Origin: Terebella lapidaria
Lineage: Eukaryota > Annelida > Polychaeta > Terebellida > Terebellidae
Assembly (NCBI GenBank): GCA_949152475.1
Contig: OX424567.1
Location: 30,281,402 to 30,345,401, forward strand
Direction of reading: 5' to 3'
Length of the DNA stretch: 64,000 bases
Numbering within the stretch: position 1 is the first letter of the stretch; each line of letters begins with the position of its first letter. This document shows, piece by piece, positions 36,311 through 47,672 of the stretch. The notes beneath the pieces were generated by a model. It did no database searches and had not been told where the DNA came from. It saw only the letters and a list, made by a program, of their open reading frames with translations. The position numbers were made by a program, and so were the translations under genes.

Positions 36311-37064
36311 TGGTTTTGTGCACAGTCTCTGGGAAATATCCAAGCTGGAGCATTCCGCGATGGCACAACTGCCAATTTATTACAGACAAGCATACATTCA
36401 ACAATATCTCTTCAACACACATGTTATGCATTAATACAAAAAACATAATATTATGAATATCATGGTATTACCACATGATATTCTGCATTTTTTTTCTCGA
36501 CCACGAACCAAAGAAATGTTATAAACTACAAGTCTGTACATGTGTCAAACGTTTAGGCCTAGTATTTAGTATGTCAACCTGTAATATTTATCCAAAATAC
36601 TGCTTCAAAGTTTAGAGCAATTACCAAAATATCTCTGTAGGTAAATCACCATTGTATGTACCGACGTCATACCGTAGTTTTCCTAATAGAAGCTTGTGCC
36701 CCAACAGAAGAGTGCCCCTGTTTTTGCAGAAAAAAAATGCCGCGTGCTTCACTTGGATTTATAAATTGTCCTTATTTTATTATAGTAAGGTCTCATAACA
36801 TGGGCTATATTTTTTTCCCAACTACCACACAATGAACATTGCATGCATGTGTTATATCAGTGATTTATTTTAGAAATGGCTATCAAATTTCACATTTTTA
36901 TGCGCGCTAATGTTGAATGTCTTGCATTAGAGGGCCGCACTTCTATTGGGACCAGTACGTCATGAGACAGCTATATGGTTTGTGTCCTGATCATGTCGTT
37001 AATATACTTGTACATGTATGTGAACACAGGCTGAATAATAAAAAATTAGGCCAAGGGCCGAAGA
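36311..37064. other. No gene seen
   Basis: AT-rich sequence without coding signal. Confidence 0.5.
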
Positions 37065-37139
37065 TAGGTTACCGGACAATGTTTAATATTTTAGATGTTA
37101 GCCAGGTCACTGGTTGAATTCAAGGTCAAGAGAATATTC

Positions 37140-38000
37140 AGCATATATAACATTAAGCATATATCATGTCCACAGTTGATTGCTAAGCTGTAAATTCAAT
37201 AATCAGAGAGATATTAGCAATTTTGTGCTGTGGCCTTGAAAATGAAGGGGCAAAGGTCAAAATCATCAAAACATTCAATGTATATCATTTTGTATATCAT
37301 GTCCACAATTGATTCCCAAGCCATACAGTCAATAGAGGAGCTAGATATGAGCCAGTTTGTCCTTGGACCTTGAAAATGAAGTCAGAGGTCAAATTCAAGG
37401 TCACGAGAATATTCAGCATATATCATTTCCTATATGTCCATCATTGATTCCTAAGCTGTAAAATCGATAATAAGTGAGATATTAGCCATTTTGTCCTGTG
37501 ACCTTGAAAATGAGGTCAAAGGTCAAATTCAAGGTCATGACAATAATCTGCATATATCATTTCCTATATGTTCATAATTGATTGCTAAGCTGTAAAGTCG
37601 ATAACAAGCGAGATATTAGCCAATTTTTCCTGTGACCTTGAAAATGAGTTCGAAGGTCAAATTCAAGGTCATCAGAATATTCAGCATATATCATTTCCTA
37701 TATGTCCACAATTGATTCCTAAGCTGTAGAGTCGATAATAAGCGAGATATAAGCCATTTTGTGCTCTGACCTTGAAACTGAGGTCAGAGGTCAAATTCAA
37801 GGTCACGAGAATATTCAGCATATATTATTTCCTATATGTCCACAATTGATTCCTAAGCTGTAGAGTCGATAATAAGCGAGATATAAGCCATTTTGTGCTC
37901 TGACCTTGAAACTGAGGTCAGAGGTCAAATTCAAGGTCACGAGAATATTCAGCATATATCATTTCCTATATGTCCACAATTGATTCCTAGTCTCTAGTCT
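37140..38000. repeat. 134-bp tandem repeat, about 7 units, each with several AGGTCA half-sites
   Basis: 'ttcctatatgt(c/t)ca' recurs at 37427, 37561, 37695, 37828 and 37963. Each unit contains TGACCTTGA, one or two copies of AGGTCA (in one unit as the DR1 arrangement AGGTCAAAGGTCA) and TCAAGGTCA. The last two full units are almost identical, so expansion is recent. Confidence 0.9.
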
Positions 38001-38377
38001 CAATATCAAGTGAGATATTAGGCATAATGTGTCTCATTATAAAGCATAGGAGAATTTAACATGGGAAAGTCCCATTTGGGCCGAGTTTGGGCCAAAATGG
38101 CCCACTTCGAGCAATTCAAGCGCAACGAAATTTATAGACATCATAGGAGTACATATGAGGAGTCTTATGTATCAAAAAGAAAAAAAGTTACTGAACAGAT
38201 TTTGAGAAAATGGCCGCCAAAGTCCAAAATCAGGCCTTTTTCGTCGAAAACGGCCGCCATTTTGAAGAAAAAGCAAAAATCAAAAAACTAAAAAATACCT
38301 CCTTCTTGAATTATTTTTAAGTATTTTTCTGCAAAATTTCAGAAAAATTCGCCCGTAAACAAAAAAGATAAAAATGT

Positions 38378-38378
38378 G

Positions 38379-38410
<32 letters not shown>

Positions 38411-38428
38411 ACGACGGACGACGGACGC
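38378..38428. repeat. (GAC)n / GACG tract
   Basis: Uninterrupted GAC triplets grading into GACGGAC units, at the position where related copies have GACGG tracts. Confidence 0.95.
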
Positions 38429-38829
38429 AACGCCATGCCAATAGGTTATCGGACCATAGGTCCGGTAACCTAAAAAAGAGCCACTGAATCGATCACGTAC
38501 AATCATGGAAATAGCCAATGAAAATATCAAAAATTCTGATCATAAGTATATAACTATATTATTGGAATATCAGTCTAACTTTCGGAGAATATATCAGGCA
38601 GGATACATTAGTCCACTGGCTACAACATTAGTCATTGACATATTGTATACAAGCTACATGCATTCTGAAATCAAACATCCAAATAAGAAACATTTGAAAT
38701 AATGTCCATTTACATGTACATTATCACCAAAATGACAGTTATATTTATAATCAAATGACGCTATACTCACATCATGGAGCGAAGAGTGAACAGATGTTAG
38801 AGTCCCATAAGTTATCACGGTAAGTGTAA

Positions 38830-40230
38830 TCTAGTTTTTTATATTTCTTTTTCATCTTCCGTCGGCGATTCCCTGATGCCGGTCTGGAACAGGTCGAAGT
38901 GTGTCCCCTGTTCACGTTGGTGTTCCAGTGCAGGGCTGCCAGCTTCGAGCGTTAAGGTCTTTTCTACAACGAGATGTTTCATGGCATCTATCGTGCTTGT
39001 TCTGGTAATGAAGGACAATGTTGTCCAACATTTCCCGGAGCTTTGCTGGATCTCCCACACACTTTCGGATGGCCCAATGAAAGTGGTTCGCAACAGGATC
39101 GACCTTGTCCATCAGTTGCGTGTGCCATGACTTCCCGTGTTTGTACTTAGGCCCAGAACTGATAGCGGTCAACTCCCTTTTGATGATCTTCACGCCGTGC
39201 CATAAATCGTTTTGGTTCCTGATGGTAGAATGAGACTTGACCATCTTGTTTATGGTTGCGTTTCTGTCGTGAACCATCGTGTGTACCATCACCTCTGATC
39301 CTTCTAGATGTTGTAGGACCCTTTTTGTTCCGAGGGTTTTGTGTCTTTGGGTGACTGGGTCGTCAGCTTTGGTGACATGCTCATGATACAGAAGCTTGTG
39401 GGATTTCTCACCCAATGCCACAACATTACATTCTTACGCCATCCATGTCGGGCATCGGTGAGAATGTTTATTCCTTTTGACACATCGTCATACATCGCCA
39501 CCTCCTCAAGTGCAGCGGTTTCACAGGAATCCTGGTATTGAGCACTTATGATCGGGTAGTACTCGCGCAAAAAAATTCCTGAGCTTCTTCTCAACCACGC
39601 AGCCATTGCCAGCTGCTTCAACGAGTCGGACATACTGCACGTGGAGAAGTCCGCTGCTGACGAGGCCATGGGACATTCTCTCGTTGACCAGGTGCTCGTT
39701 GTTTGGCAGATATGGCGATGACGACCACAGGTAGGTGTGTTTCCCACATGAAAGCCTGGCTATTCCTGCATGTCCGCGCATGGTCAATTTGCTGACGGAT
39801 AGCTTTTCTGGGCGGAACTTGGCATGATTTTGGACAATGTCCAATTATTTCTCGAGGGAGGAATTTGCAGTGAGACATACCACTTCCTTTGTCGAGTCCC
39901 TTGTTGCAGCTTGGTACGTCGTGGAGTTGTGAAGCAATGCTTCATTGGTATCGGTAATTTTCGTAGACTGGGAAGAATAGACATCCAGTACATGGGAAAG
40001 TATATCACCATTATTCACAGGCTTCTGCAAAGACTGCACGAGCGCTTGTCGAACGGATTTCATCCTTTCTAGGATATTTTTCTTCAATTCTTGATTTGCT
40101 GGTATTTCAAGGCGGAAATTGTCTGGTTTTGACCTTTCCCGTGGAGGTTCCATATTTATAATGATAGGAATCAACAGATACAACATATTTATATAAAGGT
40201 CTGATAGACGAAGAGAACACCAGTCCACGT
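38830..40230 (-). pseudogene. Transposase-like gene, frame-broken
   Basis: Minus-strand homology runs 40228 to about 38840 through at least four frames. N-terminal part (40228-39845): charged, with 'RMKSVRQALVQSLQKPVNNG'. Middle: 'HAKFRPEKLSVSKLTMRGHA', 'SSPYLPNNEHLVNERMSHGL', 'LLHVQYVRLVEAAGNG'. Then 'EEVAMYDDVSKGINIL' and 'TDARHGWRKN', followed by 'HVTKADDPVTQRHKTLGTKR', 'VHDRNATINKMV', 'NQNDLWHGVKIIKREL', 'WHTQLMDKVDPVANHFHWAI' and 'HYQNKHDRCHETSRC'. The spaced D (TDARH), D (HDRN) and D-x-W-H series looks like a cut-and-paste transposase core. I know related multi-copy proteins from invertebrate genomes but cannot name the superfamily. Stops at 39845 and shifts near 39.3-39.6 kb inactivate it. 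Confidence 0.6.
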
Positions 40231-40907
40231 CTAATCACAACAAATATATAGATAAAAAAACAAAAAAACCTTCCTTCCTGGCACATTTTTTGATCATGTA
40301 GAAGCACTCAATGCAACACAGTGACTGTCAAAGTGAATCTGTTCTTGACGAACTTCAATATACAACTGAGCAAATTTTCTCACAGTGTGTACATACACTG
40401 GTTGTTCTGTGCCTTTTCCCCATGAAAAGGAACTTTCCACAAGAGAAAAAAAAAATGATTACAGATGTATTGATACATTTATTTGACCCATCTAAGGGCA
40501 ACTCTGAGGTAATGTGAAAACATAAAATGTTGTGTTCATCACTCCACAGAGATCGTATTAGCAACTTCAAAAAGCCCACATGCATTCTATTCCAGATGTC
40601 AAATGTCCCAAACATGTCCCAATGGTATTAGCAGGGATTGGTTGTAATCTGATAATCAGGGGTTATATCATTAAGATGGGTATTTTTCTTCCTTTGGTCT
40701 CCTTCTTTGTTCTCAGGATCCAAGTTTTATCTTTTTCTTTTTTACTTCGACCACTGGAAACAGTTGTATTCACAGATATGTCAGTCTGGGCGTGATAACA
40801 TGTACATGTCTTGTTTTTAGTTCGATCCCTGACACAACAGTCTTAGGTGTATGTGGAATATTTTCAGTTATTTATGCATTGGATTATACTTGTGAAATGT
40901 GCTAAAC

Positions 40908-41481
40908 ATGAGTGATTCTGAATCTGAACAAGGATCTACTACTGGTAACAGTGATACATGTGGAAATAGTTGGATTGAGAGTAACACAACAACGAGCGGA
41001 ATCAATACAGCAGCTATTTTCCCGAAATAACTGGGAGTTTCAAGAAGTTCCCGAACAGGAACATTCCGTTCAAGAAGAGAATGAAACTCGAAGATCTCCA
41101 GACTTCCATATATTAGTAAATCAGGACGGTGACAGAGAAGAATGTGAACATTGTTTGTGCAGACCTTGCATAACAGATCAAAGCAATGAACAGTTATGGT
41201 GGGAAAAGAATCCATATCAACCTCGCAAACATAACCACAAGCTAAGAAAGAGTGTTTATGAACGCTTCTGGACTATGCTGTATCACCGAGGTGTTTGGTT
41301 GGACGCACGATACATTGATAGGAAAACACAAGCCCTTGCACATGACCCCAACAGACAAAATTTTATGTGGATACATCATATACATAGAAGGGACCTCATG
41401 CCTATATGTGTGCTAGACCTAGTTCGATCCTGGTATCCAAATCCAAAGGATATTACATACATTGGGCATGAATGGGAATAG
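40908..41481 (+). CDS. Cys-rich protein of a repeat-associated family (ends DLVRSWYPNPKDITYIGHEWE-like), one frame shift
   Basis: An ATG at 40908 opens an acidic start (MSDSESEQG) that stops after about 40 codons; the main frame (+1 offset, open 40912-41481) continues with 'CEHCLCRPCITDQSNEQLWW' (a CxxCxCxxC cluster, likely metal-binding), 'LRKSVYERFWTMLYHRGVWL', 'RRDLMPICVLDLVRSWYPNP' and stops after 'YIGHEWE'. The usual protein of this kind therefore seems to need a shift near 41.0 kb. Related sequences occur in many copies in marine invertebrates, some fused to other domains; function unknown. It lies head-to-head with the transposase-like gene, 680 bp apart, which suggests both may travel together. 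No introns are apparent. Confidence 0.5.
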
Positions 41482-41599
41482 ATGTTAGGTGAGGAATGCA
41501 TGTTTTGTTACATTTATTTTTCAATTGTTATGCTATGCTTGAATGAGATATATATATAACAGAGAGGAGGGGGGAGGAGCAAAGTCCCCAACTACCTGG

Positions 41600-42390
41600 T
41601 ACTGACAAAACACACCGAATGCCAAAGTAATCTATCAGACTATCTATCAGCTCATAATGCAAACATAAACTCTATCTACAAACCTTTCGGCAATTTGGGT
41701 GCATTTTGCTTTTACCAAAAATTGCTGTTCGACCTTTCAGGGGTCATCGAAGGTCAAATTCAAGGGCAGCACACAAATCGCCATTTTGGACTTCCTATTT
41801 GAAAGTGCCAATATATAGCATTTATCTTCAGGTGTGTTATGAGTACAGTGGTGGCAGCTCCCATTGTGAAGTAAAGAAGTGCCAGATGATTCAAATTTAA
41901 ACGTTAACTCTTTTTTTGTCTAGGAATGGCCCAAAATGGATAGAAATGCAATTTGAGGCAATAAAAAGAAATTACAAACCGTTTGAAAAATCCAAAAGAC
42001 CGTCACGTGCATACTAGCGACTCAAGAGCAACCAAACTCATACACATAGCAGAGGTACATAAGGGGAATCGTTTGAAACAAAAAAACCCTAAAAACTGTC
42101 TGAGCAGTTTTGGAGAAAATGGCCGTTATAATCCAATTTTGGCCATTTTTTAATCGAAAATGGCTGCCATTTTGAAAAAAGCAAGAAGAAAGGAAAAAAA
42201 GGAAAAAAAACCGAAAAAACGAAATTTCTGGGAATATTCTTAGGATATTTTTGTGCAAAAATTCGGAAAGATTCGACGGTAAATTTTAAAGATAAAAAAT
42301 GTGGATGGACGACGGACGGACGGACGGACGGCCGCCGGACGCAAACGCCATACCAATAGGTTATCGAAATAAAGGTTCGGTAACCTAAAA
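41600..42390 (+). mobile_element. Non-autonomous element copy (tail part)
   Basis: 'cataaactctatctacaaac', 'aggtcaaattcaagg', 'aaaatggctgccattttg', 'gtggatggacgacggacgg', 'acgccataccaataggttat' and 'ttcggtaacctaaaaaa' match the 38.1-38.47 kb tail. The hairpin is altered by 'aaataaa' in its loop. The left end is unclear. Confidence 0.6.
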
Positions 42391-43409
42391 AATATAGTAG
42401 GCTAACGCCGCACAACAACCTATTAGTTGGCGACTTAGCCTCATATTATCCTCAGGATTCACAGAGGGTTGGTGACGGACACATGGATCAGATACATTTG
42501 TTGAGGATACTACCCATGTACAATCATGTAACAGGATTGAGATTGATTATTATTATACTGTGACAACCATCATAGTTTTACCATATGATATAGTGTGTGT
42601 CACCAGAGTTTTGGTTTAGATATTCACTAGGTGTCAGTACTATAGCTTTTGGCTTCTGGTGGTCAGTGACTGGCCACTCCCTATAAACTAATGATTTCCG
42701 GGCACATGTGAATATGACCAGTTGTGTCACAGCAACTGACAAGGAGTTCCCTCCGGAGACCCCCCTCTAGGCAACGGCTCTTCGGTAATCCTAGTATAAA
42801 TAAATTTGTTCAAACTAAGGGAAATTCCATGTAAAGTAAAGTTCATGCTGATTATATATTGCCTCATTGTTTGCATCATTGGGTGAATTGGATTCAACAC
42901 AGATTGTTAATACTCTCATGTATCTTGTGTTCATGACTGGATTCATAATGGCAGTAGTCTGTCTTTTGTGACATTCGAAGCACATGGTGTGGCTGTCATT
43001 TTGTATGTTCTTAGTTGGTTAATTCCCAGGTATTTTCTAGTACATATTTAGTACTGTGTGCATGACAAAGTTTAGGAATAATTTGCAACAGCATATTCTC
43101 GCCCCTATTGAATATTGAATACTTGAATACGAACAAATTCCAGTATCCAATATACTTTTTGAAATGTACTAGTACTAGTTCAACTGTGATATTATTCGTG
43201 TGTTATGTTGTTTTTGCAGAGTTTATTATATTGGAAGTACAAGTGGCGAAAACTATACAAGTAGTTGGTTCTAGATTTTTAGCTATAACAATATTGTCTG
43301 CATTACCTTGAGTATCAGGCATGCAGTGCTTTCGTTTGTAGCTACAAAATTTGTCATTTATCTGATGAACAAAATAAAACCACAGAGGTTTATCTGAAGT
43401 TATTATTTC
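42391..43409. other. No gene seen
   Basis: Unremarkable AT-rich sequence; the small plus ORF 43108-43311 has no support. Confidence 0.5.
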
Positions 43410-44460
43410 TAATTACCCTCGCCCCGTAGGGGGGCGAGGGTATTGCAATTGGGTCTGTCCGTTTGTATGTCTGTTTGTTTGTTTGTCTGTCTGTCTGTAT
43501 GTAAAAATCAATAATTGACCATAACTTCGGTTCTATTCAAAATATTTTTTTCTAACTAATTTTGTATTTTTCTATGGCCGATTCCTGATCATCTGATACA
43601 TGGCCCGTGGTCGTACGACCAAAACTCTCCATTATCGCCCGATGTCGAAAAATTGGGGGTCACGGTTTCGGTTATTTTTGGCCAGCGACGTTCCAGTGCA
43701 AATGTCTGCGCTCATAACTCAAAGGCAAACAGTCTGATCGATTTGAAATTTATCGGCCAAGAGTGCTATGATGGTGGCTCAGTCCCTTTAAAATTTTGCC
43801 AAAATCGGATGAAAAAGGTTGCCATGGCAACGGAAAAAAGAAAATCACATAATTGACTCTAATTCCAGTTCTACTTGATATTAATTTTTCCAACTATTTT
43901 TGTATTTTTCTTTGGCCAATTCCCGATCGTTTGGTGTACGACCGATGGTCGTACGACGAAAACTCTCCATTATCGCCCGATGTCGAAAAATTGGGGGTCA
44001 CGATTTCGGTTATTTTTGGCCAGCGACGTTTCAGTGCAAGTGTCTGAGCTGATAACTCAAAGGCAAACGGTCCGATCGATTTGAAATTTATAGGGCTGGA
44101 GTGCTATAGTAGTGGCTCAGTCCCTTTCAAATTTTGAAATCAATCAATATTAAATTTTCAACCTATTTTTGTATTTTTCTTTGGCCAATTCCCAATCGTA
44201 TGGCGTACAACCGATGGTCTTAAGACCAAAACTCTCAATTATCGACTAATTTTAGTGACTGAATCTGAAGGGCGAGGGTCTGCAATCTCTGATTGTCTCG
44301 TTTGAATACTGCAAAACAGCTATCAGCTGTGGTATCAGCTCATTAGGAGTCACCCGTGGCACACATGAATTACACCCCGATATACATCTCAATGTTTCGT
44401 TTGTACTTCCTTCTTAGTTCACTCAGCAGGTTAAATAGTTGATAGGGGCGAGGATAATTA
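43410..44460. mobile_element. 1.05-kb inverted-repeat element with internal 338-bp tandem repeats
   Basis: TAATTACCCTCGCCCC (43410-43425) matches the reverse complement of GGGGCGAGGATAATTA (44445-44460) with one mismatch. At the left end the TIR also folds back on 'ggggggcgaggg' (43429-43440), a strong hairpin. Inside, a TGTT/TGTC-rich tract (43450-43505) is followed by a 338-bp unit present about 2.7 times ('aactctccattatcgcccga' at 43624 and 43962, variant at 44231). No protein is supported. Confidence 0.75.
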
Positions 44461-44925
44461 AGTACAATAAAGATGCCTAAAACTAGAAGGGGTTCACCAG
44501 ATAACAACAAATCATTCTACAATGGGTGTGACATTCATTATGAGGCATTCATACCTCATGGGCATGACATTCATACCTCCAATAGTTTATTAGTTATTTA
44601 ACACTGTTTATAATGATAGAATGTTTAACGAATTACGACCGAAACATGGAGTAACCCAGGGATCAATTTTAGATTCATTGCTCTTCTTAATGTATATCCA
44701 GGACTGACGTGTTTCCTTTCAGTGTCAAGACGAGATGTCAGTCGAGACAGTCGAGATATCATCAAATGAACTAACAAAGAGTTAGAAAGATCACGCCTGA
44801 TAGAAATGTAAATGCATGTCATCCAAAGCTGATAACGGATGCAAACTTAACCCACGCACTAACAAAACTTAAAAGAGCGAAACGTCATTATCTTTGTGAA
44901 TAAAACGTCGGGACATGTGTTTGGT
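44461..44925. other. No gene seen
   Basis: AT-rich sequence with chance ORFs only. Confidence 0.5.
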
Positions 44926-44943
44926 GGGGGGGGGGGGGGGGGG
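44926..44943. repeat. G18 homopolymer
   Basis: Eighteen uninterrupted G; length may be unreliable in assembly. Confidence 0.9.
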
Positions 44944-45082
44944 CGTTATTTTCCCCTTCAATTACGCATGTATGCGGCTTGACGTGGGATCGAAACCACG
45001 CCGGCGATGGTGCTTAGTTCAAATTGAGCGAATGAGCGCTCGCAAGAACAAGTCGCTCAACTCGCTCCCATGATATCAAATT

Positions 45083-45212
45083 CGGCCCAAGTATCATACA
45101 TTGCGCCTTAATACTGCTCGTGCACTGAAAGCATACCATTTAATCCGTCTCGCACCTTTTTAATCCTTATTGAATATAGAGGAAGGCGCAGGATATGATA
45201 CTTGGGCCTGAA
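45083..45212. mobile_element. Palindromic MITE, copy 3
   Basis: 'cggcccaagtatcatacatt' faces 'ggatatgatacttgggcc' across the same spacer as at 10.7 and 15.6 kb ('aatccgtctcgcaccttttt', 'aatccttattgaatatagag'). Being outside the duplication, it defines the core element at about 128 bp. Confidence 0.8.
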
Positions 45213-45299
45213 ATGCTTGGGCCTAAATATAGATCCTAACCTCGGGTGGCACACACGTATATATGTATATTGTCTTTTTATGTAACAAAATATCTAAGT

Positions 45300-45530
45300 A
45301 TATTAGATGTTCGTCAGATCCCCGTATTTATTCTCAGGACGTATAATTAGGGAAGCGGTGTTGCATGTTCATAAAATTCACTCCGTTTAGAAACCCATAT
45401 TATATTTGGGTAATTAGATATCTGTATTTAGTCTCAGGAGTTAACTGGGGAAGCGGTGTTGCATGTTCATAAAATTCACTCCGTTTAAATACCCAGCTTA
45501 TTTCTGGGTAATTAGAATATCTGGATAAGA
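45300..45530. repeat. Tandem duplication of about 110 bp
   Basis: 'gggaagcggtgttgcatgtt' followed by 'cataaaattcactccgttta' occurs at 45352 and 45452; each unit ends in a small palindrome (ccatattatatttggg; cccagcttatttctggg). Confidence 0.85.
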
Positions 45531-45648
45531 ATTATTCCAATAATCGATTATAGCTATACATTCACACAGCGGACGGGCGGCTGAGCAATGACCTTAGAAA
45601 AACTCGTGACAAAAGAGCTCATCGACCCAAATATGTACTAATTCTTAA

Positions 45649-46043
45649 GGTAGTCCGCTCCAAACAGTGAGGGGAGGGGGTCAAAGAGTTTTTCAAAATG
45701 AATGACTGTATTAACAAAATCTAGAGCTTCAAAATGACATATTTTATAGAGTAACTGATCAGCATCCCAAAACTGAAAAGAAAATAGGGGGTCACCGTAT
45801 CCGTTCTCTTTGAAAACAAGATGCAAGATGTGAAAAATACCATAAATTAAGTCATTTTAGTAAATGTTTGTGATATGTGATCGAATATGTCGAAGAAACC
45901 AGCACGGTGACCCCCTATTTTCTTTTCAGTATTAGAATGCTGATCAGTTACTCTATAAAATATGTTGTTTTGAAGAGATAATATTCGAGATATAGCTTTT
46001 AAATTTTGACTTTTCATTACCGCTCTGTTTGTAGCGGACTACG
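45649..46043. mobile_element. 395-bp foldback MITE flanked by TTAA
   Basis: 'ggtagtccgct(cc)aaacag' at the left mirrors 'ctgtttgtagcggactac' at the right. A second inner pair also mirrors: 'ttatagagtaactgatcagc' with 'gctgatcagttactctataa', and 'gaaaatagggggtcaccgt' with 'acggtgaccccctattttc'. TTAA flanks both ends (45645-45648, 46044-46047), the duplication typical of piggyBac-type insertion; superfamily is inference. Confidence 0.8.
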
Positions 46044-46580
46044 TTAAAGCTGCTGCCTTCGAATGTATGCAATATTTTTTCAAAACCATTTTTTTGTTAA
46101 ACACATCTAATGCAATAAAACAAAAGGTGTGCTCAATGATTTTTACGATTACAGTCCCTCCGAGTTGTCTTGTCATCCATTTTAGTGCCCATTTCATACA
46201 GGTTTTGTAAATAAACAAACGAAGTCTATCCATCAAACCCGAATGTAAACAAATGCTCAAATCGCGCTTAAAAGTCCACATCGAGTACATTTTCCAGTTC
46301 GTGTGTGTATATATAGTGTGTGAGAAAATCATCAATGATATACTATGATGTGCGTGGAATCTTGCACTTCCATGCTTTGTTTACATCTGCGTGTAATGGA
46401 TACAGTTCCTGTATTTACGCGATAACCGCCTATTCAAATGGGCAAACTTTCCCTGAGAAATGGTTATTTTCATTACATTTGGTGTGGGTATGTTTCATTC
46501 AGTTAGTTTAGCATGTTAAGTATGAAATATAGTTTTCAAAAAATATTGACTGCTTTCGAAGGCAGCTGTTTTGAGCTTAA
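46044..46580. mobile_element. Adjacent inverted-repeat element of about 530 bp
   Basis: 'gctgccttcgaatgtatgca' plus 'atattttttcaaaac' at 46051-46085 mirrors 'gttttcaaaaaatattgact' plus 'gctttcgaaggcagc' at 46531-46566. TTAA occurs at 46044 and again at 46577-46580, so this element and its neighbour share the middle TTAA. The minus ORF inside (46039-46335) is unassigned. Confidence 0.65.
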
Positions 46581-46776
46581 ATGTCAATAACATCTATACA
46601 CACCAACTACATGGTTGGTACACACCAACTACATCTCCGATATCAGGTGTTCACTATGAGTGGTATGAGTGGAATAAATTCTATGGTCACTCCAAAGTCT
46701 GTTCCACGTTCCTCGACCATGTAGCAACAGTAGAATCACTGTCCGGAACCTGACATAGCAGACAGTATTTAACTCT

Positions 46777-46880
46777 GATCGACTTTCCTTATTGTTAGTG
46801 ACCTTACCTTTTGATCGATTTCCCTTACTTTTTGTAACGTGACCTTTTGATCGATTTCCCTTACTATTTGTGACTTGTGT
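46777..46880. repeat. 36-bp tandem repeat, about 2.8 units
   Basis: 'gatcgatttcccttact' followed by 'ttttgtaacgtgacctttt' recurs at 36-base steps. Since 36 is divisible by 3, it gives a repeating minus-strand peptide that I regard as an artefact. Confidence 0.8.
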
Positions 46881-47276
46881 TGAAATGAAATATGTATAGC
46901 GATTGTATAGCCTAGATCGAACAGAACCAAGTAGCACTAACTACTGGGTGTACATTTTTGCATGTTCTTCAGTTATTCATTTCAGTAATTTTGGATTCGA
47001 CTACCGTAACCTATTTACCGGACTACCTTAACTGGCATCATCTACGTGACTACCGTTATGTTAACGAATAGTTTTTCTTCCCGAATGTAGTGAAATATTA
47101 TTCATTATGAAACTCAAATAATAGTAGCGTTGACAAAAATTATGGAAAAGTAACCCCGGAAAAAAATGCATCAATCTGTGAGTATGTAAGTAAGTAGGTA
47201 AGTACAATTCAAAGTAATTTATTTCAATCTCCCATGACACTGGGCACACTCCAGACTCCATGTGTTGCATTGTATG
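46881..47276. other. No gene seen; left flank of the large retroelement
   Basis: AT-rich flank. Bases directly before the left arm (gtatg) do not match those after the right LTR (ttatt), so no target-site duplication is visible. Confidence 0.5.
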
Positions 47277-47672
47277 TGTAGTAATTTTAGCGACTGTAAC
47301 TCCCGTCCCTCCCGCGCATACATATTTCCACAACAAACATTCATTCTACATGACTTACATACAGGACAAGTACACACTATACGATCACAAGCATAAACTC
47401 CATGTAGTCATGGTTACATACACAGGTCAAACCACGCACCTGCGGCCCCATTTATTCGGTACACTCGACCCAGTATATTCGGCCTTGACCTTCACATGCA
47501 CTGACTTCTAAACATAGAACTTGACACACATACCCCACGCATCCCGTGCACAGTTACAGTTAATACAAGTCTTGACACGCGCCGGGGAAACCCACTTTCC
47601 CGGTGTGATCAGCGCATACCAGCATACATCCAACCAATCACAACACCGCATGCACTTGGCGGGAAATTACAC
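47277..47672 (+). repeat. Left terminal arm: inverted partial copy of the LTR
   Basis: Starts TGTAGTAATTTTAGCGACTG and runs with about 93 per cent identity (eye alignment) against the reverse complement of 59560-59956. Similarity stops at 'ggcgggaaattacaca'. A regular 3' LTR would be in the opposite orientation. Even the GGGTCG-type motifs are inverted here (cactcgaccc, cggccccat). Confidence 0.9.

Larger units (their letters stand above)
37065..38472 (+). mobile_element. Complete 1.4-kb non-autonomous element with 13-bp inverted ends and 134-bp internal repeats
   Basis: TAGGTTACCGGAC at 37065-37077 is the exact reverse complement of GTCCGGTAACCTA at 38460-38472. Inside are about seven 134-bp repeats (37140-38000), an AT-rich unique part, a (GAC)n tract (38378-38428) and a terminal hairpin at 38444-38470 (GGTTATCGGACC, loop ATA, GGTCCGGTAACC; one mismatch). 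The element ends ...CCTAAAAAA. This layout resembles Helentron-derived or 'pearl'-type elements of molluscs; class assignment is inference. No protein is encoded. Confidence 0.75.

Noticed and set aside
37065-38472. Canonical Helitron
   Set aside because: The 3' hairpin and CTAA-like end fit loosely, but there is no TC start and the 13-bp inverted ends do not suit a classic Helitron; a Helentron-type derivative remains possible.
44980-45080. tRNA-derived SINE head (minus strand), with a T-arm-like 'cgtggtttcgatcccacg'
   Set aside because: The B-box-like part folds well, but no convincing A box lies at the right distance and no repeat copy was found here.
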